Source of the DNA: Oasisia sp. SBJ-2009
Taxonomy: Eukaryota; Annelida; Polychaeta; Sabellida; Siboglinidae
Length of the DNA: 64,000 nt
NCBI GenBank assembly: GCA_964017155.1
Contig: OZ024862.1
Location: 31,643,320 to 31,707,319 of the forward strand
Direction of reading: 5' to 3'
This document shows positions 13,776-28,576 of the stretch, piece by piece. Position 1 is the stretch's first letter. The number at the start of each line of letters is the position of its first letter. Made by a program: the position numbers and the translations under genes. The notes under the pieces are model-generated. The model made no database searches, was not told where the DNA came from, and worked only from the letters and a program-made list of their open reading frames with translations.

Positions 13776-14971
13776 TGACTGACTGACTGACTATTGAGGA
13801 TAGTGTTACTATTGCAGTAGTATTGTGATAGCTGTAATTACTATTGTAATACTATTGCGATACTTGTAATCAAGATACTGTCACAATACTATCATGGAAG
13901 CTAAATATACTTTAAGATGTTCCTATTTTACCGGATGTGAGTTAAGCAAAATATCGCATGTACCAGGCAAGATTAATGGGTGGCACCATCGCTTAGAATT
14001 GGAGGCATTGGTTTCACCATGGCAATCTTCTCTCTATGGTGCTGATTTGATTGATAATCATTGAAAATCTGTGGGTGGACTCAATAAATGGGTAAACATT
14101 AATTATCCAGTAAAGTTAAAAAAAAGTATGTGGATGATATGACACAAGTTGTGATTGGATAACTATTGTTACTATCGATAATTCACTGTGCTGTTGCTTA
14201 CAACTATCGATAGGATAGTTACATTTTCTATCGATAGTATTGCATCATGACATTGACTATCTCAATACTGGTGATAGTTTGATGTACTTTTACACGCATG
14301 GCTCGACAACATTTACTGGCCCAATGATCCCCTGTTTTCAATCCAAAAATATTGACCTGTGGTTTCTATCAATTGTCACCAATGAAATATCATCTGCATC
14401 TGTTCTTCATTCTCGATTAAAACCATATTATTATCACCTTCTTTATGAATGATCACACGTCGCGGGTTTACAGTGATTCCCCATGGTCTCACCAGTAATG
14501 ACTCACTGCACAGTTCTTGTCAACTTTATGGATTGTCACAGCATTTGAATAAGGAAACGGAATCACTCGTGCAGCGCCCTCTGTCAGTCGTGTGTAGCAT
14601 GATTACGCCGCCATAAAAGTATGCATTACATTTCGGCATGGCATATTGTTGAGTGACCCCGATTCCTTGTGTAAATGCTTTGTGATTGCTAACGACGTCT
14701 TGGTGTGAAGTTCTTCCAAACCATGTGTATTTTAATGATGCTTCAGATTTTTAAATAATGAAAAACAATTAAAAATCTTCATTTAACTTCATGTTCTCAC
14801 TTCTTGTAATTGTTGTCCTAATTTAGAGAAAACAAATATGCACAGATAAAAGCTTCATAAAAGTTTGAATGATGTCACTTGGTTATAATGATGCCATGTG
14901 GAGTTTTGGCGAAGTGATATTTTATGAAAACAAATGCATGTCACACAATTCAGGCCAGTATTAACCATACA

Positions 14972-15175
14972 GAATATATGCTTGCATATGTAGTGTAGAC
15001 ACCTGTCAGTTTATTAATCTTTAATATTTATTTATTTATTTTATTTGACCTATTTATTATCTTGTAGATGTTTTTAGACTAATTTTACAAAATGTCTTCA
15101 TTTATCATCAGTATATCCTTTATTTTAATGATCATCTTTAGCTGTAATTTTGTTATCATTTATTACTATTATTTT
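14972..15175 (+). repeat. Dispersed AT-rich repeat, copy 2
   Basis: Direct copy of 8748-8955, with the same block order and small differences. Confidence 0.7.
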
Positions 15176-16038
15176 TGGTGGGCCAGTAACTTTTCAAATC
15201 CACTGCCCCCCAAGCCAATATAAAAACCCGAATGTTAAGTGATGATCACATCCCTAGTAATATATCTGTCTGTCTGTCTGGCCTCGGTCGGTCTCTGTCA
15301 CTCTGTGCGGGGCTGTGTTCCTACACTCAGCCATCCACAGTGCAGGTATGTAGTGCCTAGTACTGTCATGTTCCTGGTGTCTGACACAGTGAGTGGTGAC
15401 GTGACCGTGAACCACGTCCCATTCTCACCTGCGCCCGCGACAAACCAGGGCTGTGGCATCGGTAATTGAAACCACCGACTGGCGCAAAAAACAGCCCGTA
15501 CCCGTCCTATGGCGATGACTGCGTGAAATTAAATCGGTGCGCCGCGATCGCGTTACGATCGCTGCCAGCCAGGTGTCTGTGGCCTCGAGCACCTCTTCAA
15601 AGCCAAATATGTTTTGTGGTTGACCAAGTTTGCAGCACGGCCGTCAGGTGTGTGCGCACCACGCCGCGCCGCACCGCACCGTGCCGGCAGACGCGACCAC
15701 ACCGGCTGATCGTAAGCAGAGTTTAAAATAATTCCCTGGGACAGCGCTCATTTAATTGCTAAGGCGGAGCATGCTCGTGCAGAAAAAGTGCAACGGGCGA
15801 GTATAAATGAATCTCATTTTGCTATTCTTGGACTGCACAAAATGACGCACGTGCAGTCATTTGGAAATATTTTATTAAAATGGATTTTGATTTAAATGTT
15901 TATTTTAATGTTCTACACATCTGTGTTCATGTGTGAATAATATTGTTTAGAATAATTTTTTTGGTTTAGATTGTTTTTTTTTACATGTGTACACACATCA
16001 CTTGGTAGATTTCTGGAGAGCAACAAAGTCTAGAGGTG
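15176..16038. other. CpG-containing non-genic stretch
   Basis: 15240-15730 is unusually CpG-rich for this region but has only short open frames (76 and 86 codons) with no recognised product. Confidence 0.4.
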
Positions 16039-16949
16039 TTGGTTTAGTGTGTTCTGTTTAATTATCAGTTAACTGTTGGTTTAGCTTGTTCTGTTTAGTT
16101 ATCAGTTAACTGTTGGTTTAGCTTGTTCTGTTTAGTTATCAGTAACTGTTGGTTTAGCTTGTTCTGTTTAGTTATCAGTAACTGTTGGTTTAGCTTGTTC
16201 TGTTTAGTTATCAGTAACTGTTGGTTTAGCTTGTTCTGTTTAGTTATCAGTTAACTGTTGGTTTAGCTTGTTCTGTTTAGTTATCAGTTAACTGTTGGTT
16301 TAGCTTGTTCTGTTTAGTTATCAGTTAACTATTGGTTTAGCTTGTTCTGTTTAGTTATCAGTAACTGTTGGTTTAGCTTGTTCTGTTTAGTTATCAGTAA
16401 CTGTTGGGTTAGCTTGTTCTGTTTAGTTATCAGTTAACTGTTGGTTTAGCTTGTTCTGTTTAGTTATCAGTAACTGTTGGTTTAGCTTGTTCTGTTTAGT
16501 TATCAGTAACTGTTGGTTTAGCTTGTTCTGTTTAGTTATCAGTAACTGTTGGTTTAGCTTGTTCTGTTTAGTTATCAGTTAACTGTTGGTTTAGCTTGTT
16601 CTGTTTAGTTATCAGTTAACTGTTGGTTTAGCTTGTTCTGTTTAGTTATCAGTTAACTATTGGTTTAGCTTGTTCTGTTTAGTTATCAGTAACTGTTGGT
16701 TTAGCTTGTTCTGTTTAGTTATCAGTAACTGTTGGGTTAGCTTGTTCTGTTTAGTTATCAGTTAACTGTTGGTTTAGCTTGTTCTGTTTAGTTATCAGTA
16801 ACTGTTGGTTTAGCTTGTTCTGTTTAGTTATCAGTAACTGTTGGTTTAGCTTGTTCTGTTTAGTTATCAGTTAACTGTTGGTTTAGCTTGTTCTGTTTAG
16901 TTATCAGTTAGCTGTTGGTTTAGCTTGTTCTGTTTAGTTATCAGTTAAC
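16039..16949 (+). repeat. 36/37-bp minisatellite with 328-bp higher-order period
   Basis: About 25 units around ggtttagcttgttctgttta. Units differ by cagtaac (36 bp) or cagttaac (37 bp). The order of variants, including tattgg and ttgggtt variants, repeats exactly every nine units: the same variant starts at 16140, 16468 and 16796. Confidence 0.93.
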
Positions 16950-17799
16950 CTAACTTACTGATATTCCAACTGCAGTGTTGGGAAAGGTATTCATGCTTTT
17001 GGTAGGGTTTTTTGCTCTATACACCACCTGGAAAATAAAAAGCTGTTTCAGAGTAAAGATAGAGGGAGGTGGCGTTATAATGGACCACCTTGAACGACGG
17101 CCAACAATTGTACCTTTGTGGCAAGACAGCACCTGAGAACAGAGACATCCCTGTGCGTAACCAAACAATCGCCCCTCCCTCCGCCCACGCGTATCACTAT
17201 TCCCTGCACGCGAAACCCTATTTTGAGCAGACTGCAGCTGTTATTGTCGTGGATATTATTAATGTGAATGCATTCCCGCCCACGCATAATGCAATCACAA
17301 CTCAATTGTTTCACCTTCTCCCAGTCTGGCACTGATGCTTACAAAACAGGTATTTCATAATGCCGTGTCTTTCTGCCGTGTGCCTCGGTCTCCGTCGACA
17401 TAAGACAAAGAACTTGGTGCAAACACTGGGGCAACGCTTCCTGTTGATGCGACAAGGTAAACGAAGAAATAACGTCATATGCCGTCATTGTCACACGGCA
17501 GACAGCTGGTGATCTTACGTGTACAGTCCAAGGTCGCTCTCTCGGCGCCGTCCACTCGAATCGGCGCTGACTGATGAGGAGACTGCAGCGCACCCTGGTG
17601 GCAGACAGCTTGATGGAACATCGAGAGGAAATGTGGACGTGATGGAGTAACAATGGTGGAGATGTCGAGATCTGTCATGTCTCGTGTAAGGTGCCGGAGC
17701 ACTATTTTTAGTGTAGCGAGAAAGACGACCAGACAGCTGGAGGGAATGAGGGGAGAATAGGTCACGACAGTTGACGTGTCATCCTCACATTTGTCCCAC
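16950..17799. other. Non-genic sequence between two minisatellites
   Basis: Moderately CpG-containing; short overlapping frames on both strands, none recognised. Confidence 0.5.
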
Positions 17800-18390
17800 G
17801 TCACCAGTGTCAACATTTGTCCCACTCCACAGTGTTGACATTTGTTACACCTTACCAGTGTCAACATTTGTCCCACTTCGCAGTGTTGACATTTACACCT
17901 TACCAGTGTCAACATTTGTCACACTTCACAATGTTGACATTTGTTACACCTTACCAGTGTCAACATTTGTCCCACTCCACAGTGTTGACATTTGTCACAC
18001 CTTACCAGTGTCAACATTTGTCCCACTCCACAGTGTTGTCATTTGTCACACCTTACCAGTGTCAACATTTGTCCCACTCCACAGTGTTGACATTTGTCAC
18101 ACCTTACCAGTGTCAACATTTGTCCCATTCCACAGTGTTGTCATTTGTTATTCCTTACCGGTGTCAACATTTGTCCCACCCCTCCAGTGTCAACATTTGC
18201 CACACCCCACAGTGTTGACATTTGTCCTAGTTGACATTTGTCCTAAATTTACCAATGTCAACATTTGTCCAAGTTCACCAATGTCAACATTTCTCTCACC
18301 CCACCAGTGTCAACATTTGCCCACCCCACAAGTATCAACATTCACCCGACCGGCATCAACATTTGCCTCGCCCCGCCAATGTCGACACTT
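17800..18390 (+). repeat. Minisatellite of alternating inverted half-units (gtcaacatttg / gttgacatttg)
   Basis: Units alternate cagtgtcaacatttgtccca and cagtgttgacatttgtcaca; the gtcaaca/tgttgac cores are inverted relative to each other. Open frames across it (17771-18538 and neighbours) come from the repeat having no stops and are not genes. Confidence 0.9.
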
Positions 18391-18689
18391 CACATCAAAT
18401 GTTGCTTTTTACCGCCGGCGATGTTTTCCCATTTATGTCAATTCGAGTGAAGTGGGTGCAGCTCGTTCTATTTGTGACCACAAGACGCGTGATGTGTGGC
18501 TGGTGTGGGGAAGATGTTTCCAAGTGCGCAACAAGTAATGTGCATTACTCAGTGCCCAGCCGCCTGTCTCCGCGTACGCAACCATTGATTTTCCCGTTGG
18601 CCTGTCATGTCTGACTCGACAGGGTCAGTGGCCAGATTCCTGTCTGACCGAGTCAGGTCAGTGTGTTCGGTCAAAGCAGACAGTTCCCA

Positions 18690-19145
18690 CACCCACCGCA
18701 TGACTAACACCATGATACAGACACCACACGAGGTACACCAGTCGATAAAAGCACAATGAAAATACCACACTGCAAACACTGTTTCACAAACACCACGTGA
18801 CTGACTAATATAATTACCACATTACAAACACCATTCTACAAGTATCACACTGCAGACACCATATGACAAGCATCGTTGTGCAAATACACCTGTATGTATA
18901 AACACCACACTTCGAACACCACATGGCCAACACCACTCTAAAAACACCACACAATTAACACCACTATTAACACCACTCTAAAAACACCACACAATTAACA
19001 CCACTATGAAAACCACATAACCAACACCACCACAAACACCACACAACTAACACCACACTGCAAATACCATACAGCCGACACCATATAAACACTACATCAC
19101 AAATAACACTACAAACACCAGACTTCAAACACCACATTGCTACCA
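18690..19145 (+). repeat. Degenerate aacaccac-rich low-complexity tract
   Basis: Imperfect copies of acaaacaccacac with variable spacing, followed by ACGC/CA repeats to about 19221. Confidence 0.75.
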
Positions 19146-19221
19146 TTACTGTACGTGACACACACACAATACGCATGCACGCACGCACGCACACACGCAC
19201 GCACGCACACACACACACATC
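19146..19221. repeat. (CA)n/(ACGC)n microsatellite
   Basis: Mixed cacg and ca repeats. Confidence 0.9.
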
Positions 19222-19794
19222 CACGTCACTAAGAAGCAGCATCTAAAATAAGAACACAATCACAAAGTAACATATCTGTAACACTGTCTTCATACACCAG
19301 GGATGATGCCATCATAGGGATCATCCCCAGGGAGTCTGGCCAGCAGCCTGACCACATTGACCACTGCTCTCACAGTGGTCAGCTCGCCCACATTACTGAC
19401 TCGTCTGTGGTGACTTTAATCTACAGCAGAGTTTTATAGGAATTAGACCAATTCACACACTCCATCTCAAGGCTTAGACAACATTCAGTGTAGCTGTTTA
19501 GTCCAGTCTAGGCCGGGTCAGTCTGTCAGATGTCAGAGTCACAGACGTCAGGTTCACAGGAGTCAGTACAAGCACTAGGCCTCCCCAGAAGTGGGTTAGA
19601 ATCATACCTGACAGTGCAATGTGATGACACAGGCCAGCGTAGACACAGTGCATTAGTTGATTCATATGTCACACATTCTGCTAATCGCGTTGTGTCACGA
19701 CCAATTGACAACTAATCACTTGGGTCACTTTCTGACCGTAAACACCGCCACAACACCCACAGCCAGTGTCACAAGTGGCAATGCTGGTCTGATG

Positions 19795-20295
19795 CTGGTG
19801 CATGGTGCACCAGTGCCCTGTGGTTGGTACATGGTGCACCAGTATCATGTGTTTGGTGCATGGTGCGCCAGTATCTGTGGTTCGTGCACCAGTGCCCTGC
19901 GGTTGGTGCATGGTGCACCAGTACCTGTGGTTGGTGCATGGTGCACCAGTACCTGTGGTTGGTGCATGGTGCACCAGTACCTGTGGTTGGTGCATGGTGC
20001 ACCAGTACCTGTGGTTGGTGCATGGTGCACCAGTGTCTGGTTCGTGCACCAGTGCCCTGTGGTTGGTGCATGGTTCACCAATGCCCTGTGGTCGGTGCAT
20101 GGTGCACTGGTACATCGGTATCTATGGTTGGTGCATGGTCTACTAGTGCATCAGTGCCTGTGGTTGGTGCATGGTGCACCAGTGCCCTGTGGTTGATGCA
20201 TGGTGCACCAGTTCCCTGTGGTTGGTGCATAGTTCACTGGTGCAACAATGCACTGTGGTTGGTGCATGGTCTACTGGTGCACCAGTGTGTGTGGT
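19795..20295 (+). repeat. About 28-bp minisatellite (ttggtgcatggtgcaccagt core)
   Basis: Tandem units rich in the palindrome tggtgca/tgcacca. Both strands stay open in several frames, giving false repeat ORFs of up to 205 codons. Confidence 0.92.
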
Positions 20296-21528
20296 TGGCA
20301 TCAGTGGCTGTGAGCTGCACAGATCTGACAGATTACCCGGGCCACGAGGCACTTACTGCGGCCCTAGAAAGGAGCCTACTCCGATGTCTTCATGGATTAT
20401 TCAGAGGCGTGTCTTGTAAACTCAATCTGCTGTCAGTATGATATTCAATAACACTAATCTTCACAGTAAACAAAACATACAGACTAGACAGCTTTATAAC
20501 CGACGCGTAAGAAGATTTAACAAGGAGCACAATGAACCACTGGTTTATTCTTTATCAAAGGTACAAAAATGTTGTCTCTGCATATCAGGCCAGTTGTCTT
20601 TGAATGAGTTCATTCTCATAGAAATCACTAATCTTTCATTCATATATTTTCCGTTGAGGAAATTAATAGTTTGTACGATATGTGTAACCAAAAATACTTC
20701 TTTTTGTCTTATACAGTTTTAACATTATCTTCTCAAGTTAGTGAGCTCAGTGCAGTCATGCTTGTTCTGCTCATTTGTAGCGCGTGAAAGTTATAAGTAA
20801 TATTATGTATAATAAATTTAATAAAAAAAGTGCATACCTTTTTAAGTTTTTTTTTAATCTTCAAATGACATGTCAAAAAAATGATAACCTAGGAAACGTT
20901 ATAGTACAGCTAAGTACAGCTAAGTACAGCTAAGTACAGCTAAGTACAGCATGCCATAGGAGATATTGGAGAGGTGATATTTTTGAGAATGTGTCTGAAA
21001 AAAATGTACGAAACAGCATAATTGAAAAGGTGCATTAATTTTTAGTTTAAAATGTTTTTTTCTCAGGTCTGTTATTTCCCCTTTGGGTCCTGTTTTAGCA
21101 TACCAATACCCTTACAGTAATATGACTCCAAACATGATAATTATATTCTAAAAGAACCCCAATCAATGCTTCATTCAGATGTATAATCTTGTTTGTATAA
21201 TAATGTTATTTTTTCACTTAATCATCCCACAACATTGGAAGCTGCATTAACACAAATCTAAAACATTCATAACAATAATAATAATTGCCAATATTGTGTC
21301 ATTTATAGAATAATATCCCTATTTCATATCTAAAACAGCCAAATACCTTGGATTAGTACATCTATGTTAACTATGTAATACTTCATGTTTAAACAGATCA
21401 TAATTAGTTGCCATAACACATATTTTCAAATGTTTATATTAACATGTTTTGTGTATATATTAGTTTTCACGTGTAAAAAATATAAATACCAGTGCATTAA
21501 TGTCTGCAGTATGAAATAGTGATTCAGT
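20296..21528. other. AT-rich non-genic sequence
   Basis: Nothing recognised besides the decamer repeat. Confidence 0.6.
20905..20949 (+). repeat. 10-bp tandem repeat (tacagctaag) x 4.5
   Basis: Perfect decamer copies. Confidence 0.95.
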
Positions 21529-21529
21529 T

Positions 21530-21602
<73 letters not shown>
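21529..21602. repeat. (CAGC)n microsatellite
   Basis: About 18 perfect copies of a gcca tetramer. Confidence 0.97.
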
Positions 21603-21879
21603 AGGATAAATCATTGTAAATTTCCCCTAGGGCTAACCACAAGTTCTAAATGTGAAATCTGTGGCCAACCGCCAGAATAGGGAATCCTTGCCACTAATGC
21701 TATGACCATGTGGTTTAAGGCGTGAAAGACCTACATCTTTCTTGTGTTGATTGGAAGACACTCGGATTAGCCCCTATAAGGCTCGGTTGTGGTTAGCCAG
21801 ACTACAGGATATATTTAACAGCGTCACTGTTGAAGGAAAGCGGCTTCCACCAGATGAAAGTGTGCATTGTCACGACAGT

Positions 21880-23165
21880 GCTTAGACCTGCTAGGACAAT
21901 GTCTGCCTTGCCACAAGAGTGTCTGGTATGTTAGGACAATGTCTGCCTTGCCACAAGAGTGTCTGGTATGTTAGGACAATGTCTGCCTTGCCACAAGAGT
22001 GTCTGGTATGTTAGGACAATGTCTGCCTTGCCACAAGAGGGTCTGGTATGTTAAGACAATGTCTGCCTTGCCACAAGAGTGTCTGGTATGTTAGGACAAT
22101 GTCTGCCTTGCCACAAGAGTGTCTGGTATGTTAGGACAATGTCTGCCTTGCCACAAGAGGGTCTGGTATGTTAAGACAATGTCTGCCTTGCCACAAGAGT
22201 GTCTGGTATGTTAGGACAATGTCTGCCTTGCCACAAGAGTGTCTGGTATGTTAGGACAATGTCTGCCTTGCCACAAGAGGGTCTGGTATGTTAAGACAAT
22301 GTCTGCCTTGCCACAAGAGTGTCTGGTATGTTAGGACAATGTCTGCCTTGCCACAAGAGTGTCTGGTATGTTAGGACAATGTCTGCCTTGCCACAAGAGG
22401 GTCTGGTATGTTAAGACAATGTCTGCCTTGCCACAAGAGTGTCTGGTATGTTAGAACAATGTCTGCCTTGCCACAAGAGTGTCTGGTATGTTAGGACAAT
22501 GTCTGCCTTGCCACAAGAGTATATGGTATGTTAGGACAATGTCTGCCTTGCCACAAGAGTATCTGGTATGTTAGGACAATGTCTGCCTTGCCACGAGAGT
22601 GTCTGGTATGTTAGGACAATGTCTGCCTTGCCACAAGAGTATCTGGTATGTTAGGACAATGTCTGCCTTGCCACGAGAGTGTCTGGTATGTTAGGACAAT
22701 GTCTGCCTTGCCACAAGAGTATCTGGTATGTTAGGACAATGTCTGCCTTGCCACGAGAGTGTCTGGTATGTTAGGACAATGTCTGCTTTGCTAAGACAGT
22801 GTCCTACTATCTTATGACAATGTCTGTCATGTTAGGACAGTGTTTGCTATGTCAGGACAATGTCTGTCATGTGAAGACAGTGTCTGTAATATCAGGACAA
22901 TGTATGTTATGCTAGGACAGTGTCTGTAATATCAGGACAATGTATGTTATGCTAGGACAGTGTCTGTATTATCAGGACAATGTATGTTATGCTAGGACAG
23001 CGTCTGTAATATCAGGACAATGTATGTTATGCTAGGACAGCGTCTGTAATATCAGGACAATGTATGTTATGCTAGTACAGCGTCTGTAATGTCAGGACAA
23101 TGTAAGTCATGCTAGGAGAGTGTCTGTAATGTCAGGACAATATCATGCTAGGACAGTGTCTGCTT
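21880..23165 (+). repeat. 40-bp minisatellite with trimer then dimer higher-order structure
   Basis: Core gtctgccttgccacaagagt plus gtctggtatgttaggacaat. From about 21980 to 22440 a variant (agagg with ttaag) recurs every 120 bp (three units). From about 22540 to 22780 two variants (agagtatc and cgagagtgtc) alternate every 80 bp. After 22800 units decay but keep aggacaatgt. Confidence 0.94.
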
Positions 23166-23274
23166 TGTTAAAACAAAGTCGGTCATGCTGATGTAATGTT
23201 AAACTGTTAATCATGCTAAGACTATCTTAACCATGCTATCATTGTAGCATATTATGTATGTATACATACACACA

Positions 23275-23288
23275 CATATATATTTGTG

Positions 23289-23353
<65 letters not shown>
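23275..23353. repeat. (AT)n microsatellite
   Basis: AT run at the right border of the diverged 40-bp minisatellite region. Confidence 0.96.
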
Positions 23354-23356
<3 letters not shown>

Positions 23357-23479
23357 TGTATATGTTGTGCCAGTGTTGTGACATGATGTTACATTCGCTA
23401 CTACTTCTCATACTCTTCATTTATTCCTCACTTCCCACCAGGGAATAACTACTCACCAGTTGTGTACCTTTGTTTACCT

Positions 23480-23563
23480 CTGTCTCCACACCCTCTCTGT
23501 CACACCCTCTCTGTCACACCCTCTCTGTCACACCCTCTCTGTCACACCCTCTCTGTCACACCT
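23480..23563 (+). repeat. 14-bp tandem repeat (cacaccctctctgt)
   Basis: About five to six near-perfect units. Confidence 0.93.
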
Positions 23564-23864
23564 TCTCATGGTGTTGCATATCATTCCTGGCTGGAAATAT
23601 ATCATTTATGAAGTGACTGTTGTTGCACAGGTTCAGTGCCTGTGCTTTGTTGTTCTCAGTATTTTAATACTATTTACTTAGTTGATAAGCATGTTGTCAT
23701 GGCGCTTACTTAAGAACATTAATAATTTAGGCGTATGCTGAGAAAACAAGTGTTGTGCATTGTTAAATATATGTAGTGTATCAATGACTTACAGTGTAAT
23801 TATTTATGACATAGCTGTGATCGAGCTGCCATATAGGGTAGAGACTAGAGACTGTTAGATACTC

Positions 23865-24215
23865 CATTGTTAGGATAGAGAGTATTAGAGACTCAAGTGT
23901 TAAGGTAGAGAGTATTAGAGACTCAAGTGTTAAGGTAGAGAGTACTAGAGACACCAGTGTTAGGGTGGAGAGTATTAGAGACACCAGTGTTAGGATAGAG
24001 AGTATTAGAGACTCAAGTGTTAAGGTAGAGAGTATTAGAGACACCAGTGTTAGGATAGAGAGTATTAGAGACTCAAGTGTTAAGGTAGAGAGTACTAGAG
24101 ACACCAGTGTTAGGGTGGAGAGTATTAGAGACATTATTCCCTGGGTGTTCCCCCAAGTGTTAAGGTAGAGAGTATTAGAGATTCCAGTGTTAAGGTAGAT
24201 AGTACTATATACTCC
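23865..24215 (+). repeat. 30-bp minisatellite (agtattagagactcaagtgt core)
   Basis: About 11 units. One near 24133 is interrupted by attccctgggtgttccccca, a phrase that recurs at 24572. Confidence 0.92.
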
Positions 24216-27299
<3,084 letters not shown>

Positions 27300-27690
27300 T
27301 GACTGAATGGGTTGACCAAATTCAAAAGTGACTAAAACAGTGATTAAAGCTGAGGTGACTGAATGGGTTGACTAAAGTCAAAGTGACTGAGCAACAGTGA
27401 CTAAAATTGCACTGACTGAATGGGTTGACTAAAGTCAAAGTGACTGAGCAACAGTGACTAAAATTGCAGTGACTGAATGGGTTGACTAAAGTCAAAGTGA
27501 CTGAGCAACAGTGACTAAAATTGCACTGACTGAATGGGTTGACTAAAGTCAAAGTGACTAAGAAACATTGACTAACGTTGAATTGACTAAACGGGTTGAC
27601 TAAAGTCAAAGTGACTGAGCAACAGTGACTAAAGTTGCAGTGACTGAATGGGTTGACTAAAGTCAAAGTGACCGAGTAGCTGTGTCTAAA
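27300..27690 (+). repeat. 57-bp minisatellite (gaatgggttgactaaagtca core)
   Basis: About six to seven units. 57 is a multiple of three, so the reverse strand shows a spurious 114-codon repeat ORF. Confidence 0.9.
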
Positions 27691-27774
27691 GCTGAAGTGA
27701 GTAAAGATGATTCAGGCCAAAGTGCATAAGAGTAACTACAGCTGACATAAGCAGGAGTGAGTTGAGAGCTGTGA

Positions 27775-28576
27775 CTAGAGTGAGAGGGTGACTAGAGAGA
27801 GAGGGTGACTAGAGAGAGAGGGTGACTAGAGTGAGAGGGTGACTAGAGTGAGAGGGTGACTAGAGAGAGAGGGTGACTAGAGAGAGAGAGGGTGACTAGA
27901 GTGAGAGGGTGACTAGAGTGAGAGGGTGACTAGAGTGAGAGGGTGACTAGAGAGAGAGGGTGACTAGAGTGAGAGGGTGACTAGAGCGAGAGGGTGACTA
28001 GAGAGAGAGGGTGACTAGAGTGAGAGGGTGACTAGAGTGAGAGGGTGACTAGAGTGAGAGGGTGACTAGAGAGAGAGGGTGACTAGAGTGAGAGGGTGAC
28101 TAGAGAGAGAGGGTGACTAGAGAGAGAGGGTGACTAGAGTGAGAGGGTGACTAGAGTGAGAGGGTGACTAGAGTGAGAGGGTGACTAGAGAGAGAGGGTG
28201 ACTAGAGTGAGAGGGTGACTAGAGAGAGAGGGTGACTAGAGTGAGAGGGTGACTAGAGAGAGAGGGTGACTAGAGTGAGAGGGTGACTAGAGTGAGAGGG
28301 TGACTAGAGTGAGAGGGTGACTAGAGTGAGAGGGTGACTAGAGAGAGAGGGTGACTAGAGTGAGAGGGTGACTAGAGTGAGAGGGTGACTAGAGTGAGAG
28401 GGTGACTAGAGAGAGAGAGGGTGACTATAGAGAGAGGGTGACTAGAGTGAGAGGGTGACTAGAGTGAGAGGGTGACTAGAGTGAGAGGGTGACTAGAGAG
28501 AGAGGGTGACTAGAGTGAGAGGGTGACTAGAGAGAGAGGGTGACTAGAGTGAGAGGGTGACTAGAGTGAGAGGGTT
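27775..28576 (+). repeat. 17-bp minisatellite (gagagggtgactagagt)
   Basis: About 48 units of two main variants (agagtgagag and agagagagag), with strand-asymmetric purine richness. Confidence 0.94.

Noticed and set aside
17771..18538. 255-codon repeat frame (STFVPLHSVDIC-like)
   Set aside because: Three frames are open at once across the minisatellite, a sign of repeat composition rather than coding.
19657..20441. 179- and 205-codon + frames and 144-codon - frame
   Set aside because: Overlapping open frames on both strands through a tandem repeat.
21880..23165. CRISPR array
   Set aside because: Head-to-tail 40-bp satellite without unique spacers.
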